64,000 nt of DNA from Propionibacteriaceae bacterium (GCA_009782915.1 WRIC01000005.1:40898-104897), one strand, 5' to 3'. Positions 35,132 through 45,420 are shown, numbered from the stretch's first letter. The notes: generated by a model not told the origin, from the letters alone. A program made the numbers and translations.

Positions 35132-38100
35132 ATGAGCGAATTGAGCCCCAGATACCCCGGAATTCCCGAAGTCATCAATGGCAATGGAGCAGTCGCCTAT
35201 GTTATGGGGCATGTTTGTGGTGGTGTGATCGGTTATCCCATCACGCCTTCAACGGAGATCGCTGAGATTTTTGAGGCCGCTCGAGCCGAGGGACAGCTCA
35301 ATGTGTGGGGGAAGCATCCGTTCTTTGTGGAAGCAGAAGGGGAGCATTCAGCCCAGTCGGGGGCACTCGGCGCGGCGCTCACCGGGGGCAACTACATCTC
35401 GAATGCTAGCTCTGCTCAGGGAATCCTTTACGCCCTTGAATCACACTATGTCACCGCCGGGAAGAAGATTGGTGGTTTTGTCCTCCAGGTTGCTGCCCGC
35501 GTGGTGACTAAACATTCGCTCAATGTCATGGCCGGCCATGACGATATTTATTCCCTCCTGCCTGCTGGTTACACCGTACTGTTTGGTTCCGATCCCCAAG
35601 AGGCAGCCGACCTTGCAGCCATTGCTTTCCGCACAAGCTCACTGTCGCTGATTCCTGTGGCGAACGCCATGGATGGTTTCGCCACGAGCCACGTCATGAG
35701 TGAGGTACGCCTACCCGAACCTGAGCTGCTGGCCAATTATTTGGGTGATCCTGCTGGGCGTATCCCCTGCCCCACGGTGGCCCAAGATATTCTTTTCGGC
35801 GCGAAGGGTCGGGTGGAATACCTCACCAAGTGGGTGAAGGAACACCGCAATGATTTGAGTGCCGAGAATTTCACTGCACTCCATCTGATCCTGAATCAAA
35901 ACGTGGAGGCGATTGAAGCTGACGACGATGGTGAGCTGATCTCGAAGGTGGAGGAGTATCTTCCCGAGTCTTTGCGTAGCGCATGGAAGCGCGCCTGGAG
36001 GGGGGCCTGGTCGAAGGGAACCCGCCAACGTGTGCCCGCTATTGTTGACCCGGACAACCCCGGTCTGGCCGGTGGGGTTCAAAACCAACCAGATTTCCAG
36101 GCTGGTGCTGCCGACCACCGTACACATTTTGCCTCAGCGGTTCCCTCCCTCGTACGCCAAGCTATGGCGGAATACGGCGAACTGACTGGGCGCGAGTATT
36201 CACCCGTGCAGAGGTACGGCCCGGAGAACCCGGACATGGTGCTCATTGGATTGGGATCGATCACCCATGATGCGCGCGCACTCCTGCCCTATTTCGAATC
36301 CCAGGGGATCCGTGTCGCAGTGGTCTCGGTGAAGCTCCTACAACCTTTCCCCACCGAGGAACTCATTGACGCTATTCGCGGAGCCCGCCAGGTCACCGTC
36401 TTGGAGCGCAGCGAGGACACAGTTCTGACCACTGCTGTGAAACAAGCCCTGTTCGAGGTGGGTGTCTCCTCACGCGACCTCCACCTCACGACAGCGATCT
36501 TCGGACTCGGCTCCCATGATGTTCAACCGCGCGACCTGATCGCGGTGGTGAAGAAGATGGTGGATGGTAACAAGACTCCCCTGGTTTATGTTGGCTCACA
36601 GTTTTTCGTGAAAAACCCTGCCACCCCAGCTTTGGAGGAAATCCAAAATAGGATGAAGGAGGCCTATCCGGAAACCGAAGCGATGGCTTTGGACACTGGC
36701 GAGAATCCCCCTGGTCTTCTCCCGGAGTCTGCCTTGCGGATTCGTTTCCATTCCGTTGGTGGGTACGGCACGGTGGCCACCGGGAAACTGCTCACCGACA
36801 TGTTGGCTTCCATGCTGGGAATGCACTCCAAGTCATCGCCCAAGTACGGCTCCGAGAAGTCGGGGGCACCCACGAACTTCTACATCACGCTCTCCCCTGA
36901 GGAGGTCTTGTTCACTAATGCCATGTTGGAGGAGGTTGAGGTTGTTATTTCACCTGATCACAGGGTGTTTGAGCATGATCGTCCCCTGCGTGGCTTGGTT
37001 GAGGGTGGAACTTTCATCCTCCAAGCAGACCGTCCACCGCTGGAAGTGTGGAAGTCTCTTCCCACTTATGCCCGTGAGGAGATCCGAGCCAAGAACATCC
37101 GTTTCCTGGTCATTGATGCTTTCGCGGTAGCGAAGAAGAATGCCCCGAATGCGAGTTTGGAAACCCGCATGATGGGTATCGCTTTCATTGGGGCTGCTTT
37201 CGGCCACGTGGATCGCATCTCGCGTGGAGCCGAGCTTTCGCAGGTCCAAACTCTCATTCGCCGTGAACTGGAGAAGAAGTTTGGTTCGAAGGGTGGAGCT
37301 GTGGTGGAGGGCAACATGTCCACCATTGTTGACGCTATCGCTGCCACTATTCGGGTGGATTACGGCCAACCGGAGTTTGGGGAAGCTGAGTCTGAGACTA
37401 TTCAGAAGGTTCCGGTACTGTCGACGCGTGTTGGCCCTGCGCCAGGTTTCACCCCGGCACGGCTCTACGATCCCGAATATTTTGAAGACATCATGGGTCG
37501 TCCTTTTGCTGAAGGAAAACCTGGGGACGGGCCTGTTCTTCCCGGTACGGGGCTCTTCCTGCCTTCGGGAACAGCGAAAGGCAAAAATAAGGGACTGTTC
37601 CGTCGCGATGTTCCTGTCGTTGACATGGAGAAGTGCACAGCCTGTTTGGAGTGTGCGATCGCCTGCCCTGATTCTGCGATCCCTAATCAGGCCCACGAGA
37701 TCTCTGATGTGATCGCACGAGCCATCCGTGCAACCCGTCTCCAAGACGAACATAAGGCTTATCTTCTGGGTTTCGTTGACCAGTGGGCCGAGCAGGTTCG
37801 CGCAGCTCTACTTGAGGACACGACCACCAAGACCTTGGGTGAGGTTCTTCGCCGTACAGCCGCTACCGTACCCAGCATCCCGCTGGCCCATCTGGATGCG
37901 ATCATTGCTGAGACAGCTGCCTACCCTGTTGCCAGGATTCGCCCGATCTTTGATGCGATGGAGAAAAAGCAGTCCGGCACTGGGGCAATGTATTCGGTGG
38001 TCATTGACCCGTGGAAGTGTACGGGTTGTCTGCAATGTGTGGATGTCTGCGGACCGGGGGCTTTGTCGGCGACCGAGCAAAATGATCTGTTGGTCGCCGG

Positions 38101-40132
38101 CATGGAAGCCACTTTCGCTCGTTTCACGAAGATGCCGAACACCCCCGAGAGGTTCACTGCTGGTGCAGCTGCTCCTGGTGGGGATGCCAAACGTGTCCTG
38201 ATGGATCACGATAACTACTATGCTCTGGCTGGTGGTCATGGTGCCTGCAAGGGGTGTGGTGAGGTCACCGCCACCCATCTGCTCACTGCTCTCGCCCAGT
38301 CGGTTTCCAAGGAGAAACGCGCCGAGCATATCGCGTACCTCAACTCGATGATCTACTCGCTGACAGCCAAGATCTCCGCAGTCGAACCGATCCGCGCCCA
38401 GCGTATTGAGCGTGTCATTGAACACCTGGAGGCTAGTCTGTGGCGCTATGAGGCTGGTCCGACAGGTCAAGGTCCCTCCTCGGCAGTAATCGTGAACTCG
38501 ACGGGTTGTTCTTCGGTGTACGCCTCAACTTTCCCGTTCAATCCCTTCACCCAGCCGTGGGTGAACTCGTTGTTCCAGGACGCCCAAGCCAGTGCAGTGG
38601 GTGTTTTTGAGGGGATCGCTTCGCAGTATCTGGAAGAGATTCAGGCCTGCCGGATTGCGAAACTCGAATTGGATGATGAATACACCCCTGGTGTTCATGA
38701 TGTGGGGTTGGCTACTCTCACCTGGCGTGAATTCACTGACGAGGAAATGGGCAGACTGCCGATGGTTTTAACCATTTCGGGTGACGGGGCTGCCTACGAT
38801 ATTGGTTTCGGTGCCATGTCGAGGGTGATGGCTGCCCAGACTCCGATCAAGATGCTGGTTCTTGACACTGGTGGATATTCGAACACTGGTGGTCAGTCCT
38901 CGACGGCTTCCTTCACTGGGCAGAATGCTGACCTGGCCCGCCATGGGAAAACCCATCCGGGCAAGACCGAGAAGCGCAAGGAGCTAGCCCTGTTGGCCGC
39001 ATTGCATCCGGGTGTCTTCGTTGCATCGGTTTCTACCGCGATGCATTCCCACTTCCTCACTGCATGCGCGAAGATGATCGCCTATGGCCAAGGGTCGGGG
39101 CTTTTGCAGGTGTACACTCCCTGCGGTTTCGAGCAGGGTTTTGCTGATGATCTGTCGAATGCGCGGGCCAACGATGCCGTACGCTCACGGATGGCGCCAT
39201 TGTTTGTTCATGATCCTGCTGGTGGCGACACCTTGTCTGAGCGTATCTCCTTGGATGGGAACCCGGAGGTCGACAAGCCATGGGCAACCAGGAACCTCAA
39301 GTATGTCGACGATTCAGGGCAGACCAAGGTGCTCCCCACACCTTTCACTCCAGCTGAGTTTGCCTATGATGAGGTACGGTTCGCCAAGCAATTCCGCCCC
39401 TTGAGTGCAGCTGCACCCAACCCCACACCAATCTCTGACTATGTGGAACTCGATGAGACCTCGCGAAGCGATTGCACACCATTTATTGTGGTCGCTGATC
39501 AGGGGGGCCTCAAGCAGGTTGAAGTGTCTTCTTCGATTGTTGAATTGGTGGAGGAACGCCAAGCCCACTGGCAGTTGTTGCGTTTCCTGTCTGGTCAAGA
39601 GTCCACTCTCCAAGCCCAGGATGCTGACAAGGTTGTGAAGGCTCTGCGTGAGGAACTCGATCAGGCCCGCGCTGAGCGTGAGGAGGGCATTGATGCGATT
39701 GCTCATGCCCTGGCTTCATTGGCAACAGCTAAGGATCCTTCCGCGGTGGCCATGCCCACTTTCAGCCAGACTGGTGCTGGCCAATCAGCTCCCGCAGTTG
39801 ACAGCGTTACACCTGCTTCAGGGGTTGCCCCTGCTGCCCCTGCTGGCTCGACCGCAACCCCGGTTGCCCCCAGTGGTTCCGGCCTTGGCCCGAAACCTGA
39901 GGGCGTACCTATCTGGTTAGCGGAAGAGGACCTTCCCAAGTGTACGGACTGCGCTACCTGCTACCAGGAGTTACCGGCGATCTTCGAACAGACCACGATC
40001 GTGGTGGACGGGGAAGCCCAGGATGTCTCCAAGATGAAGAAAGGTGCACTTGATTCCTTGGAGGTGACCCCAGAAATGGAAGCGGTGATGAATCGGGTTC
40101 GCGACACCTGTGATGCGGAGATCATCCAATGA
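35132..40132 (+). CDS. nifJ: Pyruvate:ferredoxin oxidoreductase with fused C-terminal ferredoxin
   Basis: Oxidatively decarboxylates pyruvate (or a close 2-oxoacid) to an acyl-CoA with TPP, passing electrons through Fe-S clusters. 1666 aa, against about 1170-1200 for common NifJ. The order is: N-terminal TPP pyrimidine domain (GVIGYPITPSTEIAE), transketolase C-like domain, gamma domain (HSVGGYGTVATGK), a two-cluster ferredoxin domain (EKCTACLECAIACP near 830, WKCTGCLQCVDVCG near 960), then the TPP-binding domain (GACKGCGEV near 1037, SGDGAAYDIGFGAMS near 1217, YSNTGGQSS). After about 1400 a helical stretch and a Pro/Ala linker lead to an extra single-cluster ferredoxin-like tail (KCTDCATC near 1605, DTCDAEII at the end). 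The start follows AGGAAGG. The stop overlaps the next flavoprotein gene by 4 nt. Confidence 0.9.
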   Translation: MSELSPRYPGIPEVINGNGAVAYVMGHVCGGVIGYPITPSTEIAEIFEAARAEGQLNVWGKHPFFVEAEGEHSAQSGALGAALTGGNYISNASSAQGILYALESHYVTAGKKIGGFVLQVAARVVTKHSLNVMAGHDDIYSLLPAGYTVLFGSDPQEAADLAAIAFRTSSLSLIPVANAMDGFATSHVMSEVRLPEPELLANYLGDPAGRIPCPTVAQDILFGAKGRVEYLTKWVKEHRNDLSAENFTALHLILNQNVEAIEADDDGELISKVEEYLPESLRSAWKRAWRGAWSKGTRQRVPAIVDPDNPGLAGGVQNQPDFQAGAADHRTHFASAVPSLVRQAMAEYGELTGREYSPVQRYGPENPDMVLIGLGSITHDARALLPYFESQGIRVAVVSVKLLQPFPTEELIDAIRGARQVTVLERSEDTVLTTAVKQALFEVGVSSRDLHLTTAIFGLGSHDVQPRDLIAVVKKMVDGNKTPLVYVGSQFFVKNPATPALEEIQNRMKEAYPETEAMALDTGENPPGLLPESALRIRFHSVGGYGTVATGKLLTDMLASMLGMHSKSSPKYGSEKSGAPTNFYITLSPEEVLFTNAMLEEVEVVISPDHRVFEHDRPLRGLVEGGTFILQADRPPLEVWKSLPTYAREEIRAKNIRFLVIDAFAVAKKNAPNASLETRMMGIAFIGAAFGHVDRISRGAELSQVQTLIRRELEKKFGSKGGAVVEGNMSTIVDAIAATIRVDYGQPEFGEAESETIQKVPVLSTRVGPAPGFTPARLYDPEYFEDIMGRPFAEGKPGDGPVLPGTGLFLPSGTAKGKNKGLFRRDVPVVDMEKCTACLECAIACPDSAIPNQAHEISDVIARAIRATRLQDEHKAYLLGFVDQWAEQVRAALLEDTTTKTLGEVLRRTAATVPSIPLAHLDAIIAETAAYPVARIRPIFDAMEKKQSGTGAMYSVVIDPWKCTGCLQCVDVCGPGALSATEQNDLLVAGMEATFARFTKMPNTPERFTAGAAAPGGDAKRVLMDHDNYYALAGGHGACKGCGEVTATHLLTALAQSVSKEKRAEHIAYLNSMIYSLTAKISAVEPIRAQRIERVIEHLEASLWRYEAGPTGQGPSSAVIVNSTGCSSVYASTFPFNPFTQPWVNSLFQDAQASAVGVFEGIASQYLEEIQACRIAKLELDDEYTPGVHDVGLATLTWREFTDEEMGRLPMVLTISGDGAAYDIGFGAMSRVMAAQTPIKMLVLDTGGYSNTGGQSSTASFTGQNADLARHGKTHPGKTEKRKELALLAALHPGVFVASVSTAMHSHFLTACAKMIAYGQGSGLLQVYTPCGFEQGFADDLSNARANDAVRSRMAPLFVHDPAGGDTLSERISLDGNPEVDKPWATRNLKYVDDSGQTKVLPTPFTPAEFAYDEVRFAKQFRPLSAAAPNPTPISDYVELDETSRSDCTPFIVVADQGGLKQVEVSSSIVELVEERQAHWQLLRFLSGQESTLQAQDADKVVKALREELDQARAEREEGIDAIAHALASLATAKDPSAVAMPTFSQTGAGQSAPAVDSVTPASGVAPAAPAGSTATPVAPSGSGLGPKPEGVPIWLAEEDLPKCTDCATCYQELPAIFEQTTIVVDGEAQDVSKMKKGALDSLEVTPEMEAVMNRVRDTCDAEIIQ

Positions 40133-42813
40133 GCCCGCACACTGCTGAGTTAGCGCTGATCGCCCGCCGTTTGGATGCTGATCCGCGGGCTTTCCGTGAC
40201 ATGTTCATCAAAGATGGCATCCAGGATGTTGCCACCCAGTTCTCCTCAGAACTAGACAAAGAGTTTGTGGAGCGTCTCTGGGAGATTCTGTTGGCTGGCG
40301 GGGATCCCGCTAGTACGCTCATGAGGTTCCTGTGGCAGCTACCTGTGTCGAAACAGCGTGTGTGGTTACGCGGGGTTGATGCTCACCTGTCTGGGCGTTA
40401 CCCGATGTTTGCAGGGTTGTCCCAGTCGTGGCCGGCAGCCACTGGAATGGGCCCCTATATCCGCAGCGCTGAAGAACGTACCAACGACTTCGACCTGGTC
40501 AACAAGGGTTACATCGGATACATGGAGATCGGTTATTCTCTGCGTGAGGTGGAACTCTTCGTATGGTTGGAGGCCCTGCGCGACAAGCAGTGTTCAGAAA
40601 AACCCTGCGAGATCGGCAAACTCATCGAAGGCAAGGAGGAACGCAAGGGCGGATGCCCGGTGCAGATTCACATCCCCACCATGTTTGAGCTGATCGGTTT
40701 AGGCAAGTTCGATGAAGCTCTTGCGATGTTGGAGGATTCGAATCCTCTACCGAATGTGACCGGGCGTGTGTGCCCCCAGGAACTCCAATGTCAAGGTGTG
40801 TGTATCCACAAGTTCCCCATGTCGATTGGCCAAGTGGAATGGTTCCTTCCCGAATGGGATAAGGCAGCCCATCCTGGCGCGGCTTTGGAGCGTTTGGAGG
40901 ACTTCGAGGACCCGTGGATTGCCAGTACGAAACCGCCGGTTGCCATCGTGGGATCAGGACCAGCTGGGCTCATCAATGCGTACCTGCTGGCACGAGCTGG
41001 CCACCCGGTGACCGTCTTTGAAGCCTTCCATGAACTCGGTGGAGTCCTGCGCTTCGGTATCCCCGAGTTCCGTCTGCCCAATGAACTCGTGGACGATGTG
41101 GTGAACATGATTCGGGCTTTGGGTGGGCGGTTCGTCACCAACTTTGTGGTCGGCAAAACCGCCACACTCCAGGACCTTCAAGACGCTGGGTTCTCCCGTA
41201 TCTTCGTGGGATCGGGGGCCGGGTTGCCGATGTTCCTCAATGTCCCTGGGGAGGAATTACTCAACGTGATGAGCGCCAACGAGTTCCTCACCCGGGTCAA
41301 CCTCATGCACGCCAACCTTCACGAATACAAGACCCCCCTGCCGTACGTGGAAGGGCGCAGTGTTCTGGTGATCGGTGGTGGCAACACCGCCATGGATGCT
41401 GCGCGTACTGCTCGACGATTGGGTGGCAAGGTCACGATCGTCTATCGGCGTACGAAAGCGGAAATGCCTGCCCGCGAAGAGGAACTCCACCACGCTTTAG
41501 AGGAAGGCATCGAGGTCGCCGAGTTGCGCAACCCGATTCAATTCTTGGGCAACGAAAACCATTTCGTGGAGAAAGCCATCCTCGATGTGATGAGGCTCGG
41601 TGAGCCCGATGACTCGGGTCGCCGCCGTCCTGAATCTACTGGCGGATCAGAAACCATGGATGCCTCCTTGGTGATCATGGCTCTCGGCAATTCAGTGAAC
41701 CCGATCATTCGAGAATCAGAACCGCGGTTGGATGTCACCAAGTGGGGGACCGTGATCCTGCGCAAGGATGCACAAGAAACCTCGATGGATGGTGTGTTCT
41801 CTGGTGGGGATGCGGCCCGTGGCGGATCGACCGCTATTCGTGCCGCCGGGGATGGGCAGAGTGCCGCCAAAGAGATCATGGCCGCCACTGGGTTGCCCGG
41901 TAACCGTCGCAAAGCCCTGAAGTTCACTGAGCGGGCCCAGACTCTCCCGGTGATCATGGAGAAACGTGAACTCACTCCTGGGATTGTTGAATTCAAGGTG
42001 AAGTCCCCTGCGATTGCCTCCTCAGCCCAGGCCGGGCAATTTGTTCGGGTTCATCCCCGTGATCGTGGTGAACTCATTCCACTGACTCTTGCTGACTGGA
42101 ACGCTGAGGAGGGCTGGATCACTTTGGTGGTTCAAGCCATGGGTGTCAGTTCGATCGAGATCAACGCCATGGAGGTGGGCGACTGCTTCGAGGGAATCGC
42201 TGGTCCGCTGGGCCGCCCCTCACACTTGGAGAAAACCCCTGAGGACAAAACGGTAGTGTTCACTGCTGGTGGTTTGGGGTTGCCACCTGTCTACCCGATC
42301 ATGAGAGAACATCTGCGTTTGGGCAACCATGTCACTTTGGTCGCTGGTTTCCGCTCCAAGGAGCTAATGTTCTGGACGGGCGCCGATGATTATGTGGGAC
42401 GCCTGGAAGCTGAGTACGGTGACCAGCTTGAGGTGATTTACACCACTAATGATGGGTCATATGGCATTGAGGGTTTCGTGACCGTACCTCTGAAAGAAAT
42501 GCTCGACTCCAACCACCCGATCGCCAAGGTAGTGACCATTGGTCCGCCGATGATGATGCGTGGGGTCTCCGATCTGACCAAACCCTTCGAGGTGTTCACT
42601 GAGGCTAGTTTGAACGCACTGATGGTGGATGCCACCGGAATGTGCGGAGCCTGCATGGTCCCGTACGAGGAGGAAGGCAAGTTGGTCCGTAAGCACGCCT
42701 GCGTTGATGGACCCGAGCTCGAAGCCCACCGCATCGACTGGGACAAGTTCCTGCCACGATTCAACCTGTTCAAAACCCAAGAGATGGAAGCCCGCTCCCG
42801 CCACGGCTACTAA
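40129..42813 (+). CDS. NfnB-NfnA-type fusion: ferredoxin/NAD(P)H oxidoreductase
   Basis: 894 aa in three parts. Residues 1-150 are an unrecognised helical extension. Residues about 150-600 resemble the small subunit of glutamate synthase/NfnB: Fe-S cysteines (CSEKPC, GRVCPQELQCQGVC), FAD site VAIVGSGPAG near 270, NAD(P) site VLVIGGGNTAMDAA near 411 and GVFSGGDAARG. Residues about 605-894 resemble NfnA/PyrK/SudB: a ferredoxin-NADP reductase fold and a C-terminal [2Fe-2S] set MCGACMVPYE ... HACVDGPE. NfnAB moves electrons between reduced ferredoxin, NADH and NADP. The 4-nt overlap with the PFOR gene strongly suggests it takes electrons from pyruvate oxidation. Glutamate synthase use is less likely, as no gltB is here. 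Confidence 0.85.
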   Translation: MSPHTAELALIARRLDADPRAFRDMFIKDGIQDVATQFSSELDKEFVERLWEILLAGGDPASTLMRFLWQLPVSKQRVWLRGVDAHLSGRYPMFAGLSQSWPAATGMGPYIRSAEERTNDFDLVNKGYIGYMEIGYSLREVELFVWLEALRDKQCSEKPCEIGKLIEGKEERKGGCPVQIHIPTMFELIGLGKFDEALAMLEDSNPLPNVTGRVCPQELQCQGVCIHKFPMSIGQVEWFLPEWDKAAHPGAALERLEDFEDPWIASTKPPVAIVGSGPAGLINAYLLARAGHPVTVFEAFHELGGVLRFGIPEFRLPNELVDDVVNMIRALGGRFVTNFVVGKTATLQDLQDAGFSRIFVGSGAGLPMFLNVPGEELLNVMSANEFLTRVNLMHANLHEYKTPLPYVEGRSVLVIGGGNTAMDAARTARRLGGKVTIVYRRTKAEMPAREEELHHALEEGIEVAELRNPIQFLGNENHFVEKAILDVMRLGEPDDSGRRRPESTGGSETMDASLVIMALGNSVNPIIRESEPRLDVTKWGTVILRKDAQETSMDGVFSGGDAARGGSTAIRAAGDGQSAAKEIMAATGLPGNRRKALKFTERAQTLPVIMEKRELTPGIVEFKVKSPAIASSAQAGQFVRVHPRDRGELIPLTLADWNAEEGWITLVVQAMGVSSIEINAMEVGDCFEGIAGPLGRPSHLEKTPEDKTVVFTAGGLGLPPVYPIMREHLRLGNHVTLVAGFRSKELMFWTGADDYVGRLEAEYGDQLEVIYTTNDGSYGIEGFVTVPLKEMLDSNHPIAKVVTIGPPMMMRGVSDLTKPFEVFTEASLNALMVDATGMCGACMVPYEEEGKLVRKHACVDGPELEAHRIDWDKFLPRFNLFKTQEMEARSRHGY

Positions 42814-42824
42814 AGAGGGGAACC

Positions 42825-44072
42825 ATGGGAAAAAATTGTCAACGATGCAACATGGTGTGCGACGACACTGTGGCTGTGTGCCCCAACTGTGGAACTGCCT
42901 TTCCTGGGATGACCTCACCCGCGATGATAGTTCCACCGAACATGACACCCCAACCGCAGGGGATGGTTCCATCGAATACACCACCCACGCCCCCTAGTAC
43001 GCAGCCGACGTACCCAGGTGGGCAGGTGCCTATGACTCCCGGTCAACAAATGCCCACGTACCCAGGGCAGTATCCAGGCAACGTACCAATGGCACCAAAG
43101 AAATCCAAGGCACCACTCATTATTACTTTGGTGGTGCTCGCTCTGGTTGGATCTGCCGTGGGCGTGGGCTCCTGGATGATTATTGGCCCCGGTAGTGTTG
43201 GGAAACTCGAACTGCTCGACGAGAGTGGATATCATGTTCTTGGATCGGACCTGGTCCCTTCGCTACCCTTTGTCATCGGTCATAAGCACACTCTCATCGA
43301 TGGGGAAGCCAGCTCACGAGACTCCACCCACCACTACATCACAGCGTCCTTCACCACTGAGGTTGACCCAACCGAACATCGATACCCGGAAAGAGAAGTA
43401 TTCCCCGGTATGCAAACCTATGTTCACCATCTCATCAAAGAGCAGGGTTTTCATCTTGTCGCATACGCGGGTTTAGCAGAGCCGGGTGGGAGACGTGATG
43501 CAGATCGCCTCAGAGAGGATATTGAGCTGTGGAAACCGTCTGAAGACCGCAACTATTTTCTGGTGATGATCCTCTCCTACACCGCCACGCAGTACTCTGT
43601 TGAGATTCACAAAACCAAAGGATACGACCCTGATCCTCGAACCGATCCTTCCGAGACCGCAGACTCCCTTCAAGGCATTGAATATGTTGTTCCTGCGGGG
43701 TGGGTCCCCATCACCAAGTACGGTTGGACATCCAAGCTTTATCTCCACGACGACCTCATTATTACAGTGAGCTCCCGGCCTTGGACCACAGACGTCCAAG
43801 ACTTTGTGACCTATCGACTCGTAGCAGGAGTCAGTGACAATCTGGGACATAACGTACGTGGTGAGCTCGGTCCGTGGCATTTTGCCGACCAGGAGGCAAC
43901 ATATTTCGGCTACAACGATCGGATCTCAGCAGAACAAGTTATCGCCTATATTGCGGATCACAAGTCTCAGGTGTACGTTGTCCAGTGCTCTGCCCCAGGT
44001 ACGGTCCTGGAGAAAACCAAGAAAGCCAAAGAGGACTGCCAGGCACTCGCCGAAACGATACGCATCACCTAA
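42825..44072 (+). CDS. Zinc-ribbon membrane protein with extracytoplasmic domain (paralogue 1)
   Basis: 415 aa. An N-terminal zinc ribbon (CQRCNMVCDDTVAVCPNCG, four Cys in two CxxC knuckles) is followed by a Pro/Gln/Met-rich linker, a Lys-rich stop and one membrane segment (about residues 97-121), then about 290 outside residues. The outer part shares the marks ELWKPSED, VVPAGWV, SKLYL and a final CQALAETIR with the next gene. GAGGGG precedes the ATG, 11 nt after the NfnBA stop, so cotranscription is possible. No known function; the ribbon suggests cytoplasmic protein-protein contact, the outer domain a surface role. Confidence 0.75.
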   Translation: MGKNCQRCNMVCDDTVAVCPNCGTAFPGMTSPAMIVPPNMTPQPQGMVPSNTPPTPPSTQPTYPGGQVPMTPGQQMPTYPGQYPGNVPMAPKKSKAPLIITLVVLALVGSAVGVGSWMIIGPGSVGKLELLDESGYHVLGSDLVPSLPFVIGHKHTLIDGEASSRDSTHHYITASFTTEVDPTEHRYPEREVFPGMQTYVHHLIKEQGFHLVAYAGLAEPGGRRDADRLREDIELWKPSEDRNYFLVMILSYTATQYSVEIHKTKGYDPDPRTDPSETADSLQGIEYVVPAGWVPITKYGWTSKLYLHDDLIITVSSRPWTTDVQDFVTYRLVAGVSDNLGHNVRGELGPWHFADQEATYFGYNDRISAEQVIAYIADHKSQVYVVQCSAPGTVLEKTKKAKEDCQALAETIRIT

Positions 44073-44173
44073 TGTGACAGTTGGGGACTGCACCGAGTCC
44101 CCAAATTGCCTTTCGGGTGTGAAAGGTGAGACCATTATTTGTTGGGGACAACCCATCATGAAGGAGGATACTG

Positions 44174-45370
44174 GTGGACAAAATTTGCGGAAACTGCCAG
44201 ACCATCTGCGAAGAATCAGCAACACAGTGCCGCTCCTGCGGTGTGCCTTTCGACTCTGTCTTTCAATGGACACCCGGCCAGGATGGGCCACCACCCGCTC
44301 CCGATTTTGCTCCGCCCGCTACCGCAATGCCTCCTGCACCTTCCGCCGCGTACCCCCCACCCATGGCTCCGCAGAACCCACCAGTCCCAACCGCATGGAC
44401 GCAGCCGTACCCTGGGCAACCCGGACAACCACCGGTGGTGTTCAACACCGAACCAAAGAAATCGAAGGCCCCGCTGATTGTCGGACTCACGGCTGTGGGG
44501 CTTGCTGTTGTGCTCATCATTGTTGCCATCTCCATGATCTCGAGTCCACCCAAGCCAGGATCCACCGGCGACCTCGGCAGTAAGGATTATTTCGAACTCG
44601 GGTCAGACAAAATCCCCTCAATCCCCTTCGTACTCAAAGAACCCCGTACCCTCACAGAAGGTGAGCAACGCGATAGTGGGTACGGATATGCCTCCATCTC
44701 TTTGACCTACGACGCCACCAATGTGAGCAGCCAAAGCGATCTAAATCAATACATCCGCTTTCTACTAGATAAAGACGGCTACACCCTCACTAAATACCCG
44801 AGCTACAACATTTTCATGGGTGACATAGAGTTGTGGAAACCATCCGAAGATCCTGGCAACCTGCTGACCATAACCATCACCTTCAACGACTCACGGTATT
44901 ACATCAACATACATAAAACTGAAGGTTTTGATCCGAACCCTGACACAGATCTACCCGAGATCGGGGGGCAAACATATGGGATTGTGTATGTTGTTCCTGC
45001 AGGGTGGGTCAAAGTCGATAGAGCCCAATCCAAGCTCTACCTGCAAGGCCCCTCAACCATCAGTGTAGGTCAGGAATACTGGTCAAAGCGCAGCGAGACG
45101 ACCTACATTGATGACCGTGTTAACGGAGTGAAACTTTTTCTGGGTGACGACACCCCCACCGAGGTCACCCCTGTCACGATCGCTGGGCAGGAAGGCTGGC
45201 GTCTCACCTACAGCGACACCCGTACCGCGCAATACGTGGTTGTGTATACCTTCCAGCATGAATCCGATGCCTTTGATGTTCAATGCTCCACCCCCCTGGA
45301 CAATCCTGCGACCGTGACGAGGGTGGGCGACAACTGTCAAGCATTAGCTGAATCCATTCGACTGAGCTGA
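44174..45370 (+). CDS. Zinc-ribbon membrane protein with extracytoplasmic domain (paralogue 2)
   Basis: 398 aa. GTG start with AAGGAGG at good distance. Same build as the gene before: ribbon CGNCQTICEESATQCRSCG, Pro/Ala-rich linker, membrane segment (about 99-123) preceded by KKSKAP, and an outer domain with ELWKPSED, VVPAGWV, SKLYL and CQALAESIRLS. The membrane-proximal KKSKAPLI is shared nearly letter for letter with paralogue 1, pointing to tandem duplication followed by divergence of the outer domains. Function unknown. Confidence 0.75.
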   Translation: MDKICGNCQTICEESATQCRSCGVPFDSVFQWTPGQDGPPPAPDFAPPATAMPPAPSAAYPPPMAPQNPPVPTAWTQPYPGQPGQPPVVFNTEPKKSKAPLIVGLTAVGLAVVLIIVAISMISSPPKPGSTGDLGSKDYFELGSDKIPSIPFVLKEPRTLTEGEQRDSGYGYASISLTYDATNVSSQSDLNQYIRFLLDKDGYTLTKYPSYNIFMGDIELWKPSEDPGNLLTITITFNDSRYYINIHKTEGFDPNPDTDLPEIGGQTYGIVYVVPAGWVKVDRAQSKLYLQGPSTISVGQEYWSKRSETTYIDDRVNGVKLFLGDDTPTEVTPVTIAGQEGWRLTYSDTRTAQYVVVYTFQHESDAFDVQCSTPLDNPATVTRVGDNCQALAESIRLS

Positions 45371-45420
45371 CTGAAGCCAGACACGATATTCTTGAACGTC
45401 GACCAGCTCGGAAGGACACC

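Noticed and set aside
40129..41900. Glutamate synthase small subunit
   Set aside because: No large subunit nearby and the protein is fused to an NfnA/PyrK-like half behind PFOR, so ferredoxin:NAD(P) chemistry fits better.
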